Of a DNA stretch of 64,000 nucleotides, positions 22,209 through 34,348 are shown in pieces. A program made the translations under genes and the position numbers. Below the pieces are notes generated by a model. It worked only from the letters and a program-made list of their open reading frames with translations. It did not search any database and was not told the origin of the DNA. This DNA comes from Cylicocyclus nassatus (lineage: Eukaryota > Nematoda > Chromadorea > Rhabditida > Strongylidae), in the NCBI GenBank assembly GCA_958299035.1, contig CATQJL010000001.1, forward strand, positions 26,143,521 through 26,207,520, given 5' to 3'. Numbering within the stretch: position 1 is the stretch's first letter; every line of letters begins with the position of its first letter.

Positions 22209-22668
22209 TATCTTCATATTGGTAAAAATCCGAGAGCTTGCTGCTTTAGTGACTGCAAAAAGATCTGTGATCGTCATTGCTATCACATCCACCTCAATGC
22301 AGTTTTACACCGATGATTCTTTTTGAGGTTATCAACTCATATCATTGTTGAAGCTACTTACAGCGTCACTTTGGATACCAGCAAAAAGATGAAGCATGAT
22401 ACGCAGAAAAAATTAATGAAGATCAGAGAAGTTTTCAACGCTGTTTGTTGCAGGGGGCAACCATGGCACAAAAAGCAGTCAAATCGCAAATTTTTCTTCA
22501 GCCAAACATTCTGATAAGATACGAAGTCAGAAAACTATAATACAATGTTCTGGACATCAGCATGTTGCACTAGATTTTGAAAAGCAAACAATTAGACACG
22601 TGAAACGCCAAGTGTAGAGATTTCCTGCTTCACATAAAGCCATAAATTCATTATGTAGAGTCACTTAC
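22209..22668. other. Intergenic, no gene seen
   Basis: No exon or bounded repeat recognised. The expected last exon of the C1QBP-like fragment was looked for on the minus strand and not found. Confidence 0.4.
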
Positions 22669-22928
22669 AGGGTCGATATATTTGCCGCTGCTTGCATAAA
22701 CCTCAGCAGGGACATCTCGCCTTCTTTGGCTGCAGGAGCTACATAGAACTCTTCAACTCGAAAATCATCTAAAAGGTACAGATATGGTGCGTTCTGAGGA
22801 AAATAGAGCAAAAACTATCGAATACATTCGAAACTCACATTCTCCTTGAACATCAACGCTTTTAACCAAATCAAGATGGAAGCATAGGCGCTCGTCTCCT
22901 TTGGTGATTTCGACTGTGAAGGGTGGCA
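22669..22928 (-). pseudogene. C1QBP: C1QBP/p32 (MAM33 family) fragment
   Basis: C1QBP/p32 is an acidic mitochondrial matrix protein. Minus-strand exon 22928-22839 reads PPFTVEITKGDERLCFHLDL; exon 22793-22669 reads APYLYLL, EEFYVAPAAKEG and, after a one-base frame change, DVPAEVYASSGKYIDP before a GTAAGT donor. These blocks match the middle of the MAM33 domain. The intron between the exons has GT-AG ends but does not keep phase, and the second exon has an internal frame lesion. The N-terminal exons and the C-terminal helix were not found nearby. It is best read as a decayed partial copy; small sequence errors are the alternative. Confidence 0.75.
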
Positions 22929-23695
22929 CTGCTATCACAAGAACAGAATAAGGAAACACTTAATGTTTGTGGCAAAGCGATCAAGCGATCAAAATTTCGC
23001 TCAAAGCTGGAATATGGCAATAACGCGGAAAATGGCGGTGGAGCGCGATATCTGACAGGGCGATTTTCGGAAAAAAGGATGATAAAAAACGACGAACAGG
23101 GGGTGATATGATAATGTTTTTATGCTCAAGGAGAGATTTTTGACCGAGCATCCGTCCATGCTAACAAGATCCGAAACTTATGTGAAGTGACGAAAATATT
23201 TGCTCCAAACGATCTCAGATCGTGGCCGTCTGGAGACGATCTAATTTTGGAAAAGGTATTACTTCATATAAGTTTTCAAATCTTTTTACATAATTCTTCC
23301 GCAAATAATTTTCTATACGTATAGTTCAATTTTGGGGTCATATAATTTTGTGTGCGCTGTAAACAAGCGATTTGCTTGTTTTAGCCTTGCTTTCAAATCA
23401 CGCGCACTTTCGCCATACACGATAGAGCATGTCAATCGTGTGATAGCCTGTCCGAAAAGCTTGTGTTCGTTTGGATGGTCGTTTATCTTTGACATAGAGG
23501 AGAAAGTGAAGGAATTATCATATCTTATAATGACTGGCTAAGGGTGCTTACGTTTTTTGTGTTGTGTCTGTCTGTCTGAAACAAATCTGCATATTGCAAT
23601 TTGAAGACTTGAGACTATGGTCTATCCTGGATCCCAGCCTTAGGGTGGCTTTCTTTTTGGAGTACTCCTTAATGCTTTTAAACGAGGACCTTTAG
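22929..23695. other. Intergenic, no gene seen
   Basis: No supported exon on either strand. Open frames at 23313-23541 overlap on both strands and show no domain. Confidence 0.4.
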
Positions 23696-24523
23696 GTGTT
23701 GGGGTTGGATAGTGGAGAGTTAGCGATGATCAAGCTGGTGACATCTACAGAAGTGCCTCAAAGATCTGGAAGACCTTGGGTTTAGTGACTTCAAGGTAAT
23801 TTCTTGGTCATTTTCATTGCTCCTGCTTGTTGCATGAATTTTCTGGTGCTTTCATCACTACTCACGTTTTTCATCGAATTTTCCGTGTGTAATGTATATT
23901 CGAGTCTGTTTGGGTTTCAAAGCCAATTAAATCATTCCTGGAAACGAGTGTGTCAGATCCTTACTTGGCGCATCCAAATCCAGGAGCAAACTACCGTAAG
24001 ACCTACTAATTTTTCTAGAAATTAAGTTGATCTCTCGATCACTTACTGCACCATAATCATGTTTCTCTCAAATTCTTGTTTAGGAGTGCCATCTCAGGAG
24101 CGACTGCCTCTTTATTCGTTTGAGGGTTGCTCCGCTACCAGATGAAGTGGTAGCTTTGCTCGAAGAGTCGGCAGAGGTTCTGAAGTCTATAAGAGGAGGG
24201 CATGTAGATGATACGACTTTGACAGAATCCAAGTGAGACGTTTAGTACCGTATCTTTGTGTACTGCTCACTCACACCTTTTCCAGGGCAAAGCTGTTGGC
24301 TGTTTGCGAAGAGAGTCTGCAATATTATATGGATCTTGATGGTACAGAAAGAGCGGAGAAGAGATCGCTGAACTTGTTGAGAGGGTCAGTGGATAAAAAA
24401 GCCAAAAATCTTGGAAAAGATTTTGAAACTTTTCAGATTTGGTCTTTTGGTCCTGGCAGAGCCAAAACTAACATTCTCATCAATGGAATTCCTAACTTTA
24501 TAAAAAGCCTAAATGGGACAGTA
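23696..24523 (+). pseudogene. EFL1: EFL1 (elongation factor-like GTPase 1) C-terminal fragment
   Basis: EFL1 is the cytoplasmic GTPase that works with SBDS to release eIF6 from 60S subunits. Exons by splice motif: 23696-23795 (LDSGELAMIK, then HLQKCLKDLEDLGFSDFK), about 23905-23995 (VSKPIKSFLETSVSDPYL), 24084-24232 (RLRVAPLPDEVVALLEES) and 24286-24523 (IWSFGPGRAKTNILIN). This order is that of the domain III-IV region. About 4 nt are missing between AMIK and HLQKC, and exon 24084 needs a frame change. The GTPase domain, the N-terminal half and the C-terminus are absent. Introns are retained, so it is not a processed copy but a truncated duplicate or remnant. Confidence 0.8.
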
Positions 24524-24579
24524 GTGAGTGGCTAATCAATTTCCACTCTCCTCAAGCTTTTCAGAATCCGAGCTGGACA

Positions 24580-24898
24580 TGTGCAAAAATTTTTTCCGGG
24601 GCTCCGCCCCGGAACCCGCAAAAACGATATCCTCTTTGCTTTTTGCTCCAAAAACGAAGTCTAGCCTGCTTCTAGACAATCTGTGCCGGGCCCTGCGCAG
24701 AGTCCAGCAACGACTTTGCGTCTCTAGCTTGCATGCATCTCGTACTCACCCGAGCCTACCATAAGATCCGGGCCACTTTCGGGGCAAATTTCAGGCTTGT
24801 ACCCTTTTTTCGCTCCAAGCTTCACCCACCGCTTAGGTAGAGGTTCTTAGACATCGCCTCAGAAACCCGGCACCGATCTTTTTGCCGGGACGTTGCCT
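24580..24898. mobile_element. TTAA-type MITE, right part
   Basis: Right end GCCGGGACGTTGCCT followed by TTAA matches the family at 16220-16655. The left end is not intact; a short GGGGCTCCGCCCC hairpin sits there. A 100-nt inner part also occurs at about 47220-47320. Confidence 0.6.
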
Positions 24899-25334
24899 TT
24901 AAGGGCACTACTTCACAGTCCAAACTACTTGACAGTATGAAATTGTTGCAATTAATACAATGATACATTTGACCGGCAATCCTGAGAAGTCGGTTCTAGC
25001 TATCTATCGCAGAACAGCAATGCACGGTTTTTTGCATGAGAAGCGCGGCATCAAGCTGGATGAACGGGGGTTTTAAATTCAGCGTCATATGCATCGATAT
25101 GGGCGATGCAACGCAAATGCTGAGGTTCGCATTTTCGACTTAAGGCGGTTTTGACGGAGAATTTGGAATAAGAGCTATATGGCATTTCTCAACTGTATCC
25201 TGGAAAAAATATACAGCTGCTGGGAGGTTTTGTAATCTGCAAAGTGATAAATTTCAATTGTTTCCACTCAAGTTTGGACAATATCCATTTTATCCAATTT
25301 GTTCAGTCTATTTCCGTGTCCACGTAAGCAGCTA
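24899..25334. other. Intergenic, no gene seen
   Basis: No exon recognised; the expected C-terminal exons of the EFL1-like fragment were not found here. Confidence 0.4.
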
Positions 25335-25832
25335 TTAGGGTGTCCCATAATTTTTTCCTTTTTTACCCTAGATATCAGCCTTTTTCGAGAACTGGGGCAC
25401 AAGTTTACAAATACATGGTCGTACTTCTGTATGTATGAGCTATATGATCACGTACTTGGGAGGAGCTCAGGATGCTTACGGGCGGAGTTTGCCATTTTGC
25501 GCCATTCAATTTTTCTTTATTTCTAGCCATGGAAAAAAGAACAGAAACAGCACAATTGAATGTGCGATGTGTTAAGCATACGCTAGGATAAATGGGGAAT
25601 TTTAAGATATGTTGGAGTAGAGATATAAGTTTTGAAGGAGAAGTTCGTTTTCAACTGCTATCAGATTTCAGCTCAGAACTTCCGATGAAATATGATTTGG
25701 GTGGATTCTTCACAGCCCTTTTGTAGAGCCTTTGTCCTATCGAATAATTATTCAAGCCATATCAACTGAAGGGAAATTACAAAGAGACGACGGTTATAGT
25801 AAAAACGGTAAAAAAATTATGGGACGGCCTAA
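25335..25832. mobile_element. TA-flanked MITE, TTAGGGTGTCCCATAATT ends, copy 1
   Basis: The left end TTAGGGTGTCCCATAATT is matched by AATTATGGGACGGCCTAA at the right, with TA on both sides. 498 bp. A second copy lies at 41476-41980. It shares the TGTAGAGC...CTATCGAA internal motif with the TTAGGTTGTCC family. Confidence 0.85.
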
Positions 25833-28081
25833 TATTTCGCAAGAACTTCAAAATCAACCCAGAAAGCTCCTGAATTTTTTGAGAAAAAAAAGATTGTGGT
25901 CTGGAGAGAGAGGTCCACTTTCAAAAGCACCTAGAAGATTTTTAATCCATTCTCACTTAAGGGGGTTTAGACTTGGCTTTTTGAATATAAGCACTTACCG
26001 CGTTTCGGTGAAGCGCAATCAGATGCAGCCTCAGAGTGTGTAAAGTTGAAAGTGCTTTCATCATGTCTCTGTTTGTGAGAATTCAACAATAAACCTTGAA
26101 AAAATCGATCTTTGCACACGCCATGGCTTCCTACAGATATAGGGACTACATTTTGAGAGATAAATCACTTTTTCTCACCCAAGGGACACAGCAAATTTGG
26201 TGGAAAGAAATATGTGAAGAGAGCATAAGAGAGCGAGGAGAAGAGAAGCTAAGAATTCCGGCTAAGAATTCGTATTTAATTTTAATTTTTTTTTAATTCT
26301 TTGATTTTATATATTTGTAACGCATACAAGGTTTAAATCTTGACTGTGCTAAATGTTCCTTTACAGGGATCGGCACAGCTGGTTCTGGGCCAATCTGGAC
26401 ATAGTTCCTGTAAAAGAAATCAAAGGAGATGGAGGATTGCAGAAGACAAAAAACGAACACTACATTAGATGTGCATCCAAAGATGAGCACAGATATCCGA
26501 CAGGGTCATTACTTACGTGCTCTAGCGACCTGGCAAAGGGTGTAAGAATTTCGTCCTAAATAATGCTTTGTTCACATAAAGCATGCAATGTTATGCACCA
26601 TTTCGGTGTGCAAATGCACGTGAGAATGCCCGAACTATAGCCCAGGAATTTACAAAAACTTATATAAATGGAAAACATGCGCAACTTTTCGAGTCAGGGG
26701 TACTACCTGAGTTGGACGTGACACTTTGTTTACCTAATTTTTCATGCTTTACTTTGAAATTGTTACTACATATCGAAAGTTTTTGGACTAGCACAAAACG
26801 GTTCGATACTTCTTCGATTACGCTTTCTGTAGCCGTCAGAAAATTTTTGACGATGGTGCAGATCTGCTCTAACAGCAAAGCGCGCCCCTAAGCGAATCAA
26901 TATGCGAATATTTGTATATTATTGGTCTACGACCGTCTATTTCTATTCTGCTTTAGCTCACTCCAGAAAATAGTGAGGGGCTCTGAAAATGTCAAAAGAG
27001 GCATTGTGACAAGATTCGGAAGCTTGGGCACTTCGTTTCCAAAAACCCGGTTCCAGCTAGTGTCGAGCCCTGGCCCTTATTGCACAAGCTACAGCTACAC
27101 AAAGACTGAGAATAATCTACTGCGCTTGCGCAAAATTATCAGACTTGCAACATGCAAAATCAATCAATTTATTTTTCAAAATTTTTTCGACATAGCAATT
27201 TGTGTTGAACTCCCACAGAATGTTAGAACAAACGAATTTTTTTCAGTCCTCTTCTTTTGGAGAGCCCTATCTTTTTCTATTTGTTATCCATAGAACAATG
27301 GAAAGGTTAAAAAAGAAGCTCATTTTGTTTGCACATGTATGGAAGCTTTCAAATTTGCTTGGCACAGGCTGGCACTGTCGATTTCGATAAGTTGATTTAT
27401 AGACACATGCTGTCGATGTGATTATCACAATGATTAGATTCTCAACATTTTGGAACGTTTTTAGCAAAATTTGGCTTTTCCAGTAGCCTGAAACCAATTT
27501 ACGACTGATCCGCTTTATACTATAACCATATAATTCCTTGGTAAGACCTAGAGTGCCGAAAGTGAGTATGCAGCGACTAACAATCAATGCCTAGTTGTTT
27601 TTGAGGAACTCCACCATATTTGAACAGCTTGAGAGATTCAGATGTAGCTTGATTTATATACCCGCACTTGCCATAGGTAGTCATTCCAAGAGAAATTCTC
27701 ACATTGTTCATTCATCCCGACTCTTCTCAGATCCAATGATACCATCATCTCATTACAGTACATTCATATATAAGCCATGCAAGTTCTTTGTGGATATCCT
27801 GACAATTCCTGGGAGCAAGTTTGCTTCTTTTTCATAAAGCAAGTCCGTCAAATCATGAAAGATATAGTTGCTGGTAAAATTTATATTGGTGAACATGAAT
27901 AGTCGAGCTCTACACCGTCAAAACATCAGATTGTCAGTCGTGGAAAACTCAGCCGTTGTCGCATGTCATTTTGCTTTACCCGCAAAAGAAATTCAAAAGT
28001 TGAAAATGCAGCGCTATTTTTTACTTGTCAAGAATTATCATCGCATCACATCAGTGGCGACCTCATTTATCGTTAGAAGGA
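25833..28081. other. Mostly unassigned; possible exons of unknown genes
   Basis: No recognised gene. A plus-strand stretch after a TTTACAG acceptor near 26366 stays open for about 63 codons (DRHSWFWANLDIVPVKEIK...) to a stop at 26559. A minus-strand stretch 26884-26740 (LEQICTIVKNFLTATESV...) ends at a GTAAAC donor. Either could be a real exon; neither has a known domain. Confidence 0.3.
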
Positions 28082-28349
28082 GGGGGGGGGGGGGGGGGAG
28101 AGAAGGTAGCAAAGAAATTTTTTCGAGTAAGGGTACGTAACTTTAGCACGCATACCGTTGAAATTTTTTGGAATGCTTCCCAGCAATCTATGGCCCATAT
28201 ACAAAAATCCAAAAAAGGAACGTGACGGCAGTCACACTGCCCGAGGAAATTTTTTTACAAGGCCATTCTGAACTTCCATGAATATTTGAAATATATGAAT
28301 GACTTATAAGTAGCTTTTGAAGAAGTCGTCCCCCTTCCACCGCCACTGT
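28082..28349. repeat. Dispersed repeat, copy 2 (poly-G head)
   Basis: Seventeen G residues, then AAGGAACGTGACGGCAGTCA and an end in CCGCCACTG, parallel to 1400-1714. Confidence 0.6.
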
Positions 28350-28425
28350 AATATAACATCATCAGAGCGTTCATTAGAAAAAATCATCACTTTTTGTAAA
28401 GATAATATACCTTTTTAGTACGAGA

Positions 28426-28672
28426 ATGAAATTTTTACTGCTCCTGATTCTTCTGGGGATGTGCGCATTAGTGTCATCGAAGGATTTGACCCGGGAAGGT
28501 GGAAAAAAGTGAGATGAAACTGTACTGTCTTATCAAAGCGCAGAAGAAATCACTTTGTTACAGGTGGAAATTTATGTGCAATGAAGGAAAATGCAAGCAG
28601 GTTTGGAAAGATAACTACAAATATCGTGACGCTTACGACAGTATAGAACAATGCGAAAAATACTGCTACTAG
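28426..28672 (+). CDS. Small secreted Kunitz-like cysteine-rich peptide
   Basis: Two exons, 28426-28508 and 28564-28672, joined across a 55-nt GT-AG intron in phase 2, give 63 residues. A signal peptide MKFLLLLILLGMCALVSS is clear. The mature part reads TREGGKKWKFMC, NEGKCKQVW, then IEQCEKYCY. The W-x(7)-GKC and C-x3-C pattern matches the second half of a Kunitz/BPTI domain (protease inhibitor fold, secreted), but the first cysteines and the usual YxGC cysteine are missing, so it is a truncated or derived form. The sequence before the ATG (CTTTTTAG, 12 nt upstream) could be a trans-splice acceptor. AATAAA lies at 28709-28714. The model is intact; function is not known. Confidence 0.7.
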
Positions 28673-29902
28673 CAGTCTTGTGGTTTAACAGCGATGGATC
28701 ACCAAAAAAATAAAGCTTCTCTTGTTGGTTGACCTGTAGCTGTTATACCGCAGTGTATTTATCTGGAGAGCAATAAAGCAGCATCGGAATTTTGTCTTAC
28801 TAACAAAGAAACCAGTGTTAGGGATGATGATATGTTGAGAAAAAATCTCATATTGGATTGAATGAGGTTTTATTCAACATGATTCCCGCAGGTTGCTAGT
28901 ACTTACCCTAATGCACCAAATTCATTTCAAGAATCCGCTAAGAAAAGCAGCTCGTCGAGTAGCAATTAGGAAATGCGCTCATTCTATGATCATTAATTTG
29001 CCTATACTGCGCTAAAATCAACTTGATAAAATGCAATTTGATGGAAAAAGGAAAACATGTATAGGTTGCTGCACGACGAAGGCCAGCGCATGAGGCGCAG
29101 GATCTACAACGGTGTGGATAAAATCTTGGAAAATAAATTTCCTCTTAACTTTGCAACACTATTATGTCTAACCTGCGGGACGCTCATAAAAAACAGAGGA
29201 AAATAAGTAAGAACATTGAAAAGTGAAAACATTACGGTATGCGTGTCCGGTGTGCATCACCGCATGCGTAGAGCAGCATTGCTGCAGCCGTTCAGAAATT
29301 TGGGGAAGAGAGAGTAAAGTCTACCGCACGAAATCGCCCGGGTTGCTGTAGGCGAATGCACAGTCATTCTAGAGAATTTGAAAAGCCACGTATAGAAGTT
29401 GCACTGACTTGCATTTTGCTTACTCCATCTAACTGAAGCACTTGCAAAAGCCCCAAACGAAAATTTTAAAAAATAGTTATTGAAGTAGGGGAAAAATTTT
29501 TTGGCTGGAGATTTTGATGTTTATGTGAGCGGTCATCGAAGGACAGAACAAAAACATCAATGCTGGAAAGAGGAAAAATTCTGCATAGAAAACTGTCTGT
29601 AGCGTTTGTCTGTCGTTATTCTGAGTGATTTGAAGATACCAGTATATGTGAAAAAAATTCAAAACACAACCCATCTGGTGGCTCTAAAAACACAATGACC
29701 ATCTAAATAAGAAAAACTTGTCATGCCTCCAATTCACGTTCAATTTTTCATAATTTTCCAAAAGTAGTTTTGATATCTAATCATCAAATGTGTCATATCA
29801 TACTGGAAGTGACTTAAGCACTAAGGTGATTCTTATGAGTGTTTTATGCTCTAATGGTCGCAAAGACCCTAGTCGAATCCGTTGTCACAATCCTATGAAT
29901 CC
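28673..29902. other. Intergenic; diverged MITE copy
   Basis: No gene. From about 29378 to 29640 the sequence resembles the right half of the palindromic MITE at 39595-40596 (GCAT..GCTTACTCCATCTAACTG and TGGAAAGAGGAAAAATT blocks), so it is an old related copy without intact ends. Confidence 0.35.
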
Positions 29903-30154
29903 CTATACTTTAAGTTTGTAAGCCGCATCCTGTTGCTTCAAAGGTAAATACGACAAGGGATTGATTTCGTGAGTCACCGTGAAAGGAGTGGAACTGACTG
30001 ACTGAGAAAGTTCACTGACACAGCGATCGCTTCGCAAAACTTCTTCTTCGCAAGTCACGTTGGAAGGTGATCTGCTTTTGCCTTCTCGTGATAAAATCGC
30101 AGTTGAGCAGTCGTTTGTAGCAGAATGCGACGAGCTAGCAGCAAACCCAAGCAA
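29903..30154 (-). CDS. Unrecognised open exon ending in stop
   Basis: The minus-strand frame is open from at least 30190 to a stop at 29903 and reads SSSHSATNDCSTAIL..., NVTCEEEVLRSDRC..., EINPLSYLPLKQQDAAY. The composition is ordinary for a protein, but there is no ATG and no proven acceptor. The opposite strand is also open in parts. No domain recognised. It could be the last exon of a minus-strand gene or chance. Confidence 0.3.
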   Translation of the reverse strand: MLGFAASSSHSATNDCSTAILSREGKSRSPSNVTCEEEVLRSDRCVSELSQSVSSTPFTVTHEINPLSYLPLKQQDAAYKLKV

Positions 30155-30400
30155 AATGTATGGACAAGGAATTGTAAAGCACCGCAGCTTTGCACGACCA
30201 CCACTTTATGGGACTCAAAAGGAAAACCACGGATTAGTTTGAACTTTGCTCATCAATGTTATTGTGTCCGTGGCGACGATCACCTTCTTTCAAATGACAC
30301 TATTCTGAGACGGTTATGGCGCGTACGAAATACGAAGCCCAAAATCACAAAAAGTCAATCTTTCTGCAAAGGGATTGTTTGGGACGCTGTTTACGCTCTA

Positions 30401-30990
30401 CAGGGTGTCCCAAAAGTATGTATACACTATTTGAACATTAATAACTCTTTTTCCAAATAATCTTTGGGATGCCTCCAGGTACCACTCTATGGAATTAGCT
30501 TCAATTGAGATTTGTAGTATAGAGCGAATCATCGACCGCTCTTCGTTACTGTAGGATCATGGTAGAAACTTTAAGAAGGATCTTGGTTACTGAGAGCCAT
30601 ATTTTCCTCACAAAGGAAACCACACAAGTGAAAGACTTTTACACTAAGTTAATCGAAGGCATTGATTCTGAAGATGAAGTTACCATCTTACCCCACAATA
30701 CTTTTTTCATAGGTCATTGCAGATATACCATAACTGGTTCTCTCGATATTTTTCAAAAATACGATTGCACCATCAAAAAAGTTTAGAACCTATAAAGCCG
30801 TGTAGTGAAATTAGCATGCGCGAAAACCCTGCCACACAGTTTCCGAAATTTTTTGTAAAAATATTTTGTCAGACAGCCTATTTCACAATAGTTCCTTGTG
30901 CTAGAATTCCCTACCGTAATCTACGGTTATGAAGAGCAATCGTTGTTTGCATCATACAGTAAATCTAAGTTGAAGTCAGCTCTACAAAAT
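30401..30990. mobile_element. TA-flanked Tc1-type MITE, truncated copy
   Basis: Begins CAGGGTGTCCCAAAAG after TA and follows the full copy at 62066-62716 for most of its length; the right end is replaced near 30990 by GGTAGGCAGAATA repeats. Confidence 0.7.
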
Positions 30991-31227
30991 GTTACCTGAG
31001 GTAGGCAGAATAAATGATACCTGAGGTAGGCAGAATACTTCTTACAAGAAAGATTGGACAGTGTATATTTACTTCTAAGATACCTTGTATACAATAATGA
31101 TTTTCCCCATCTGAAGCCACCCAAATTGAAGAGTCAATTACAACCCAAAGACATTTTGCAATGGTTACCACTATTGGTGATGGCGCTCCATAAGCGGTAC
31201 TTTACGAATACGTACATGCACTATGCA

Positions 31228-31690
31228 TTAGGTTGGTATGAAAGTTCTCGGACATTTTTGACTCAATTTTTTTGGCAAGTAAAAATACAGGCAAGAACGA
31301 GTTAGGTGGGTCAAATGTGGTATCAGTCGATAGGTCGAAAGCAGCTCTACCCGATAAGCTTAGACAATCAGTTTATCATATCGATCGTCAGCAGAAATGC
31401 CTTCCCGTTTCAAGCCTTCGGAAATCCACGTTCGGCATGTTTTGCTATTTCTGTTCCAATCAGGCCTCAATGCCAACGAAGCCTATCTTTGCCTGCAAGA
31501 TGTTTATAAAGAAGGTGCGCCGGCTTGAAGCACCATCTATCGCTGCTTCTCCAGATTCAAGGAAGGCGACTATTCTATGGAAGATGACGGCCGAAAGGGT
31601 CGCCCGATGAAGTTGGACTTGGACTTGCTGCGGGACGAAGTGGAAACGAATCCTTACAAAACTACGCAAGTCAGGTGTTTTCACATTAAG
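31228..31690 (+). pseudogene. Mariner transposase N-terminal fragment
   Basis: Starts with a mariner TIR (TTAGGTTGGTATGAAAGTTC). After about 170 nt an ATG at 31397 opens the paired helix-turn-helix DNA-binding part: HVRHVLLFLFQSG, GAPA-stop-STIYRCFSRFKEGDYS, GRKGRPMKL, DEVETNPYKTTQ. One in-frame TGA and loss of everything after about 31690 (catalytic domain, right TIR) show it is dead. Confidence 0.85.
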
Positions 31691-31898
31691 TCTGCTTTTA
31701 GGTCCACAAGCACGTACATCGGAGGAGGGGAGGGGATTTGAGACGATTATCATATTCAATTGCTGCCAGGATTAAAGATTAGCCCAGTGATTTTTTTTTG
31801 TAACTCAAATTTTTCGCAGCAAAAACCTTTCACGCAAAATGGAAATCATTTTCGTAATCAGTGGCCATATTTATCATTGCTACCTGGGGTAAAATGTA

Positions 31899-32108
31899 CA
31901 GTCGGCTCCAATCGGAATCAGGCCGAGTCTCGCCGTAAATTTTGCGCGCTCGCAGCGTTAGGCGTTTGCGCTACATATGCGCGCTGTTGGAGAGAGTGAG
32001 GAGATCGAATAGGGAGCAGACAAGCAGGCCGTGGGCGTGACAGCGAAACCCTAGCGACGCGGACTCCCGCCGTGCCAATTTTGGCCTGATTGGGATTGGG
32101 ACAGACTG
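31899..32108. mobile_element. Tc1-type MITE, CAGTC ends
   Basis: CAGTCGGCTCCAATCGGAA and TTGGGATTGGGACAGACTG are imperfect inverted ends with TA on both sides. 210 bp, GC-rich centre. Confidence 0.7.
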
Positions 32109-32139
32109 TACCTTGAGGTAGTTTATACCTCAAGGTACA

Positions 32140-34091
32140 ATTTACCTTAAGACTATTTCGTATTCGTCAAAGTACCTCAAGATTGATTCTACCTCAGCTT
32201 GCATGATTTGCGGTGACGCTCATTCAGGGCATCTCATAACTCTCAGCGGTGTGTGAAATGCCTTATTGTTAATCTCTTTTCTACTTTCGTGCTGTAGGTA
32301 TGTACATTTTAGGGCGTTCGCACGCAATGCTCGCTTTGCGTATGTTGCGCCGCTGCAGGAGCGGATGAGAAAGACAAAGAGACCGCTAGGTGATCACAGC
32401 CTGATTTTCTCAAAAGACGTATCAATCTCATTTTGTAATTTATTCCTAAGCGGTCCTGTGTGGAATCCCAAATCGCAATCGTAATTACTACAATCTGCAC
32501 TCTGGATCAGGCCGATTTACATAATGCCCGTTCGCACTGCCATTATCTAAAGTCAGGTTTGCGGTTTGCTGCAGTTCTGTCACGATTTGTCCGATCTCTT
32601 CCCATTTTCTGCGATCTATCCGGCGCCCTTCCAAAATTTTTTCCCAAAAGTTGATTTATCTTACACTTTTTAAAATTTTTTCAAAGCATTAACATGTAAC
32701 TTGCATATTTTTGTAATTTATGTAACTAACTTTCAAAAATCTTGAGTCCAGTTTTGGGGAGAAGAGCCCTCATCTCTGGTCTGCCACTGATCTATTGTAT
32801 GTTGTAAAACCGCATTACGCTCCAGCATTGGCACAATACGTAAATAATGCGAATTTCGCACACTGGACGAATTTGGGAGGTTACGTTAGGCATAGGTAGA
32901 CATGTGGTAAGTAGATTCAAGTTCAAACTTTCTGAAAACTTTGTTTCGGAGGTTATTCCTGTTGAGTTGTATTTTAGTTAAAGAAAAAGTATGAGCAGAA
33001 ATAATAAGTTTGTAGAAATATTATTACAAATGGAGTAGCATACTCTAGGACTCTGTAATTTTAGTCTCACTTCAGTAAACAATCAATTACTACGTTGAAC
33101 AAATTCAGAACTTTCGATTGCCGCCATGGGACCAATGTGCCGTCTCAGACACTGGGAGTGGACGAGCCGTTGCCCTTAATTGTTTACTGTGTTCGGCTTC
33201 CACACTTTCTGTGGGCTAGCTGGCCGAGAAATAGGCGTTTGCAGTAAACTTAGGGTCTCTAGCCGGACTGAATTGAGGATCTCTGCTCGCTTACTGTATT
33301 CTACGATGCATTACAACTGCTCCAAAGTTCTTCATTTACTGAAAATCCGCAGCTCGTGCGCTTTCATGGTCTGAGATTTGAAGTATGTACGAGTTTACGG
33401 CACGTCTTTTTTAGCTGCTTCGGCTGCAATGGTGAGATTAGAATGAATCCTACTGCAATATAAGTTTTCTTGAGAAGCTACCTCAAGGTAGAATTTACCT
33501 CGAAGTGTAATTTCGTATCCATCAAAATTTGTCTCTCAAGGTTACAAGTATTTGTGCCAGCATGATAAACACTGACGTTTTCTCAGAGAATGGCATGGCG
33601 TACTTGCGGTAAATTATTTTTTTTCGTATCTGCATGATATTTACGCGAGAATACTTATGTTTTTAGAGTATGAAGCGCTACAGGTGGTGAATTGGAGAGG
33701 ATAGGGTCCACATATTCAACATTTCTAGGTTTCAAAACTCTATCCGGGAGTGCTTCTAATTGTAAGTACAATTTACTTGAGTTGGAAAAAATTCTCTGCT
33801 GCGATGCCTACCTGCCTGAAGAATGTACTCGTTCGGCATCGAACATTTTCCACATTTTTGACATGCTTCATAAAAGTGATTCCGCAGACAGTCACAACTA
33901 GAGTTTTGTCTATGCTGCATTCGCTGCAGCCAATGGCTGCAGCAGCGGCAACCAATCGACTGCCGCATGAAACAATCCTTGGACGATAACAGTTTTTTTC
34001 AAGCCTAAACTATTTTTGCTCAACATCCTTTCCAAATCACGGAAATATGATTTTATCAAAATAGTTTAAAATTTTGTCGTGAAATTTTGCA
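32140..34091. other. Mostly non-coding; one Cys-rich open stretch
   Basis: The 3' part of the poly-G dispersed repeat lies at about 32636-32789. On the minus strand 33968-33846 an ATG-led frame reads GCRCCSHWLQRM..., NHFYEACQKCGKC before a CAG/GTAGGC donor; the cysteine pattern vaguely recalls ShKT but spacing is off. Otherwise no gene seen. Confidence 0.35.
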
Positions 34092-34348
34092 ATGAAACGC
34101 TTTGTGAAGATTCCGATGCTTGCATTACAAACTTGTACATCAGAAGCAACATCTAATTATGTGATTCGAAGAGTTGAATGGATGAACAAAGAAAATAAAG
34201 AGCAAAAGGTTAGAATTTTTTTGCTAGGCTAGTAGACTTTCTATCTCCTCTTTTGGATTCTTAGATTAGAACCTCATTATCTGTTGAAGTGCTGGCCCAC
34301 ATGTTCCTGAGTGTTAAAACTTCAGTTGGATTTGAGTTGAGCAACTAA
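34092..34348 (+). CDS. Small two-exon gene, product unknown
   Basis: Exon 34092-34208 (MKRFVKIPMLALQTC..., NKENKEQK) joins 34265-34348 (IRTSLSVEVLAHMFLSV..., stop) across a 56-nt GT-AG intron in phase 0, giving 66 residues. Length, intron size and start context fit a nematode gene, but no domain, signal peptide or homology was recognised. It could also be a chance model or a remnant. Confidence 0.35.

Noticed and set aside
33846..33968. Minus-strand Cys-rich frame as a third ShKT gene
   Set aside because: The CG.C ending is suggestive, but the cysteine spacing and upstream motif do not fit, and no neighbouring exon was found.
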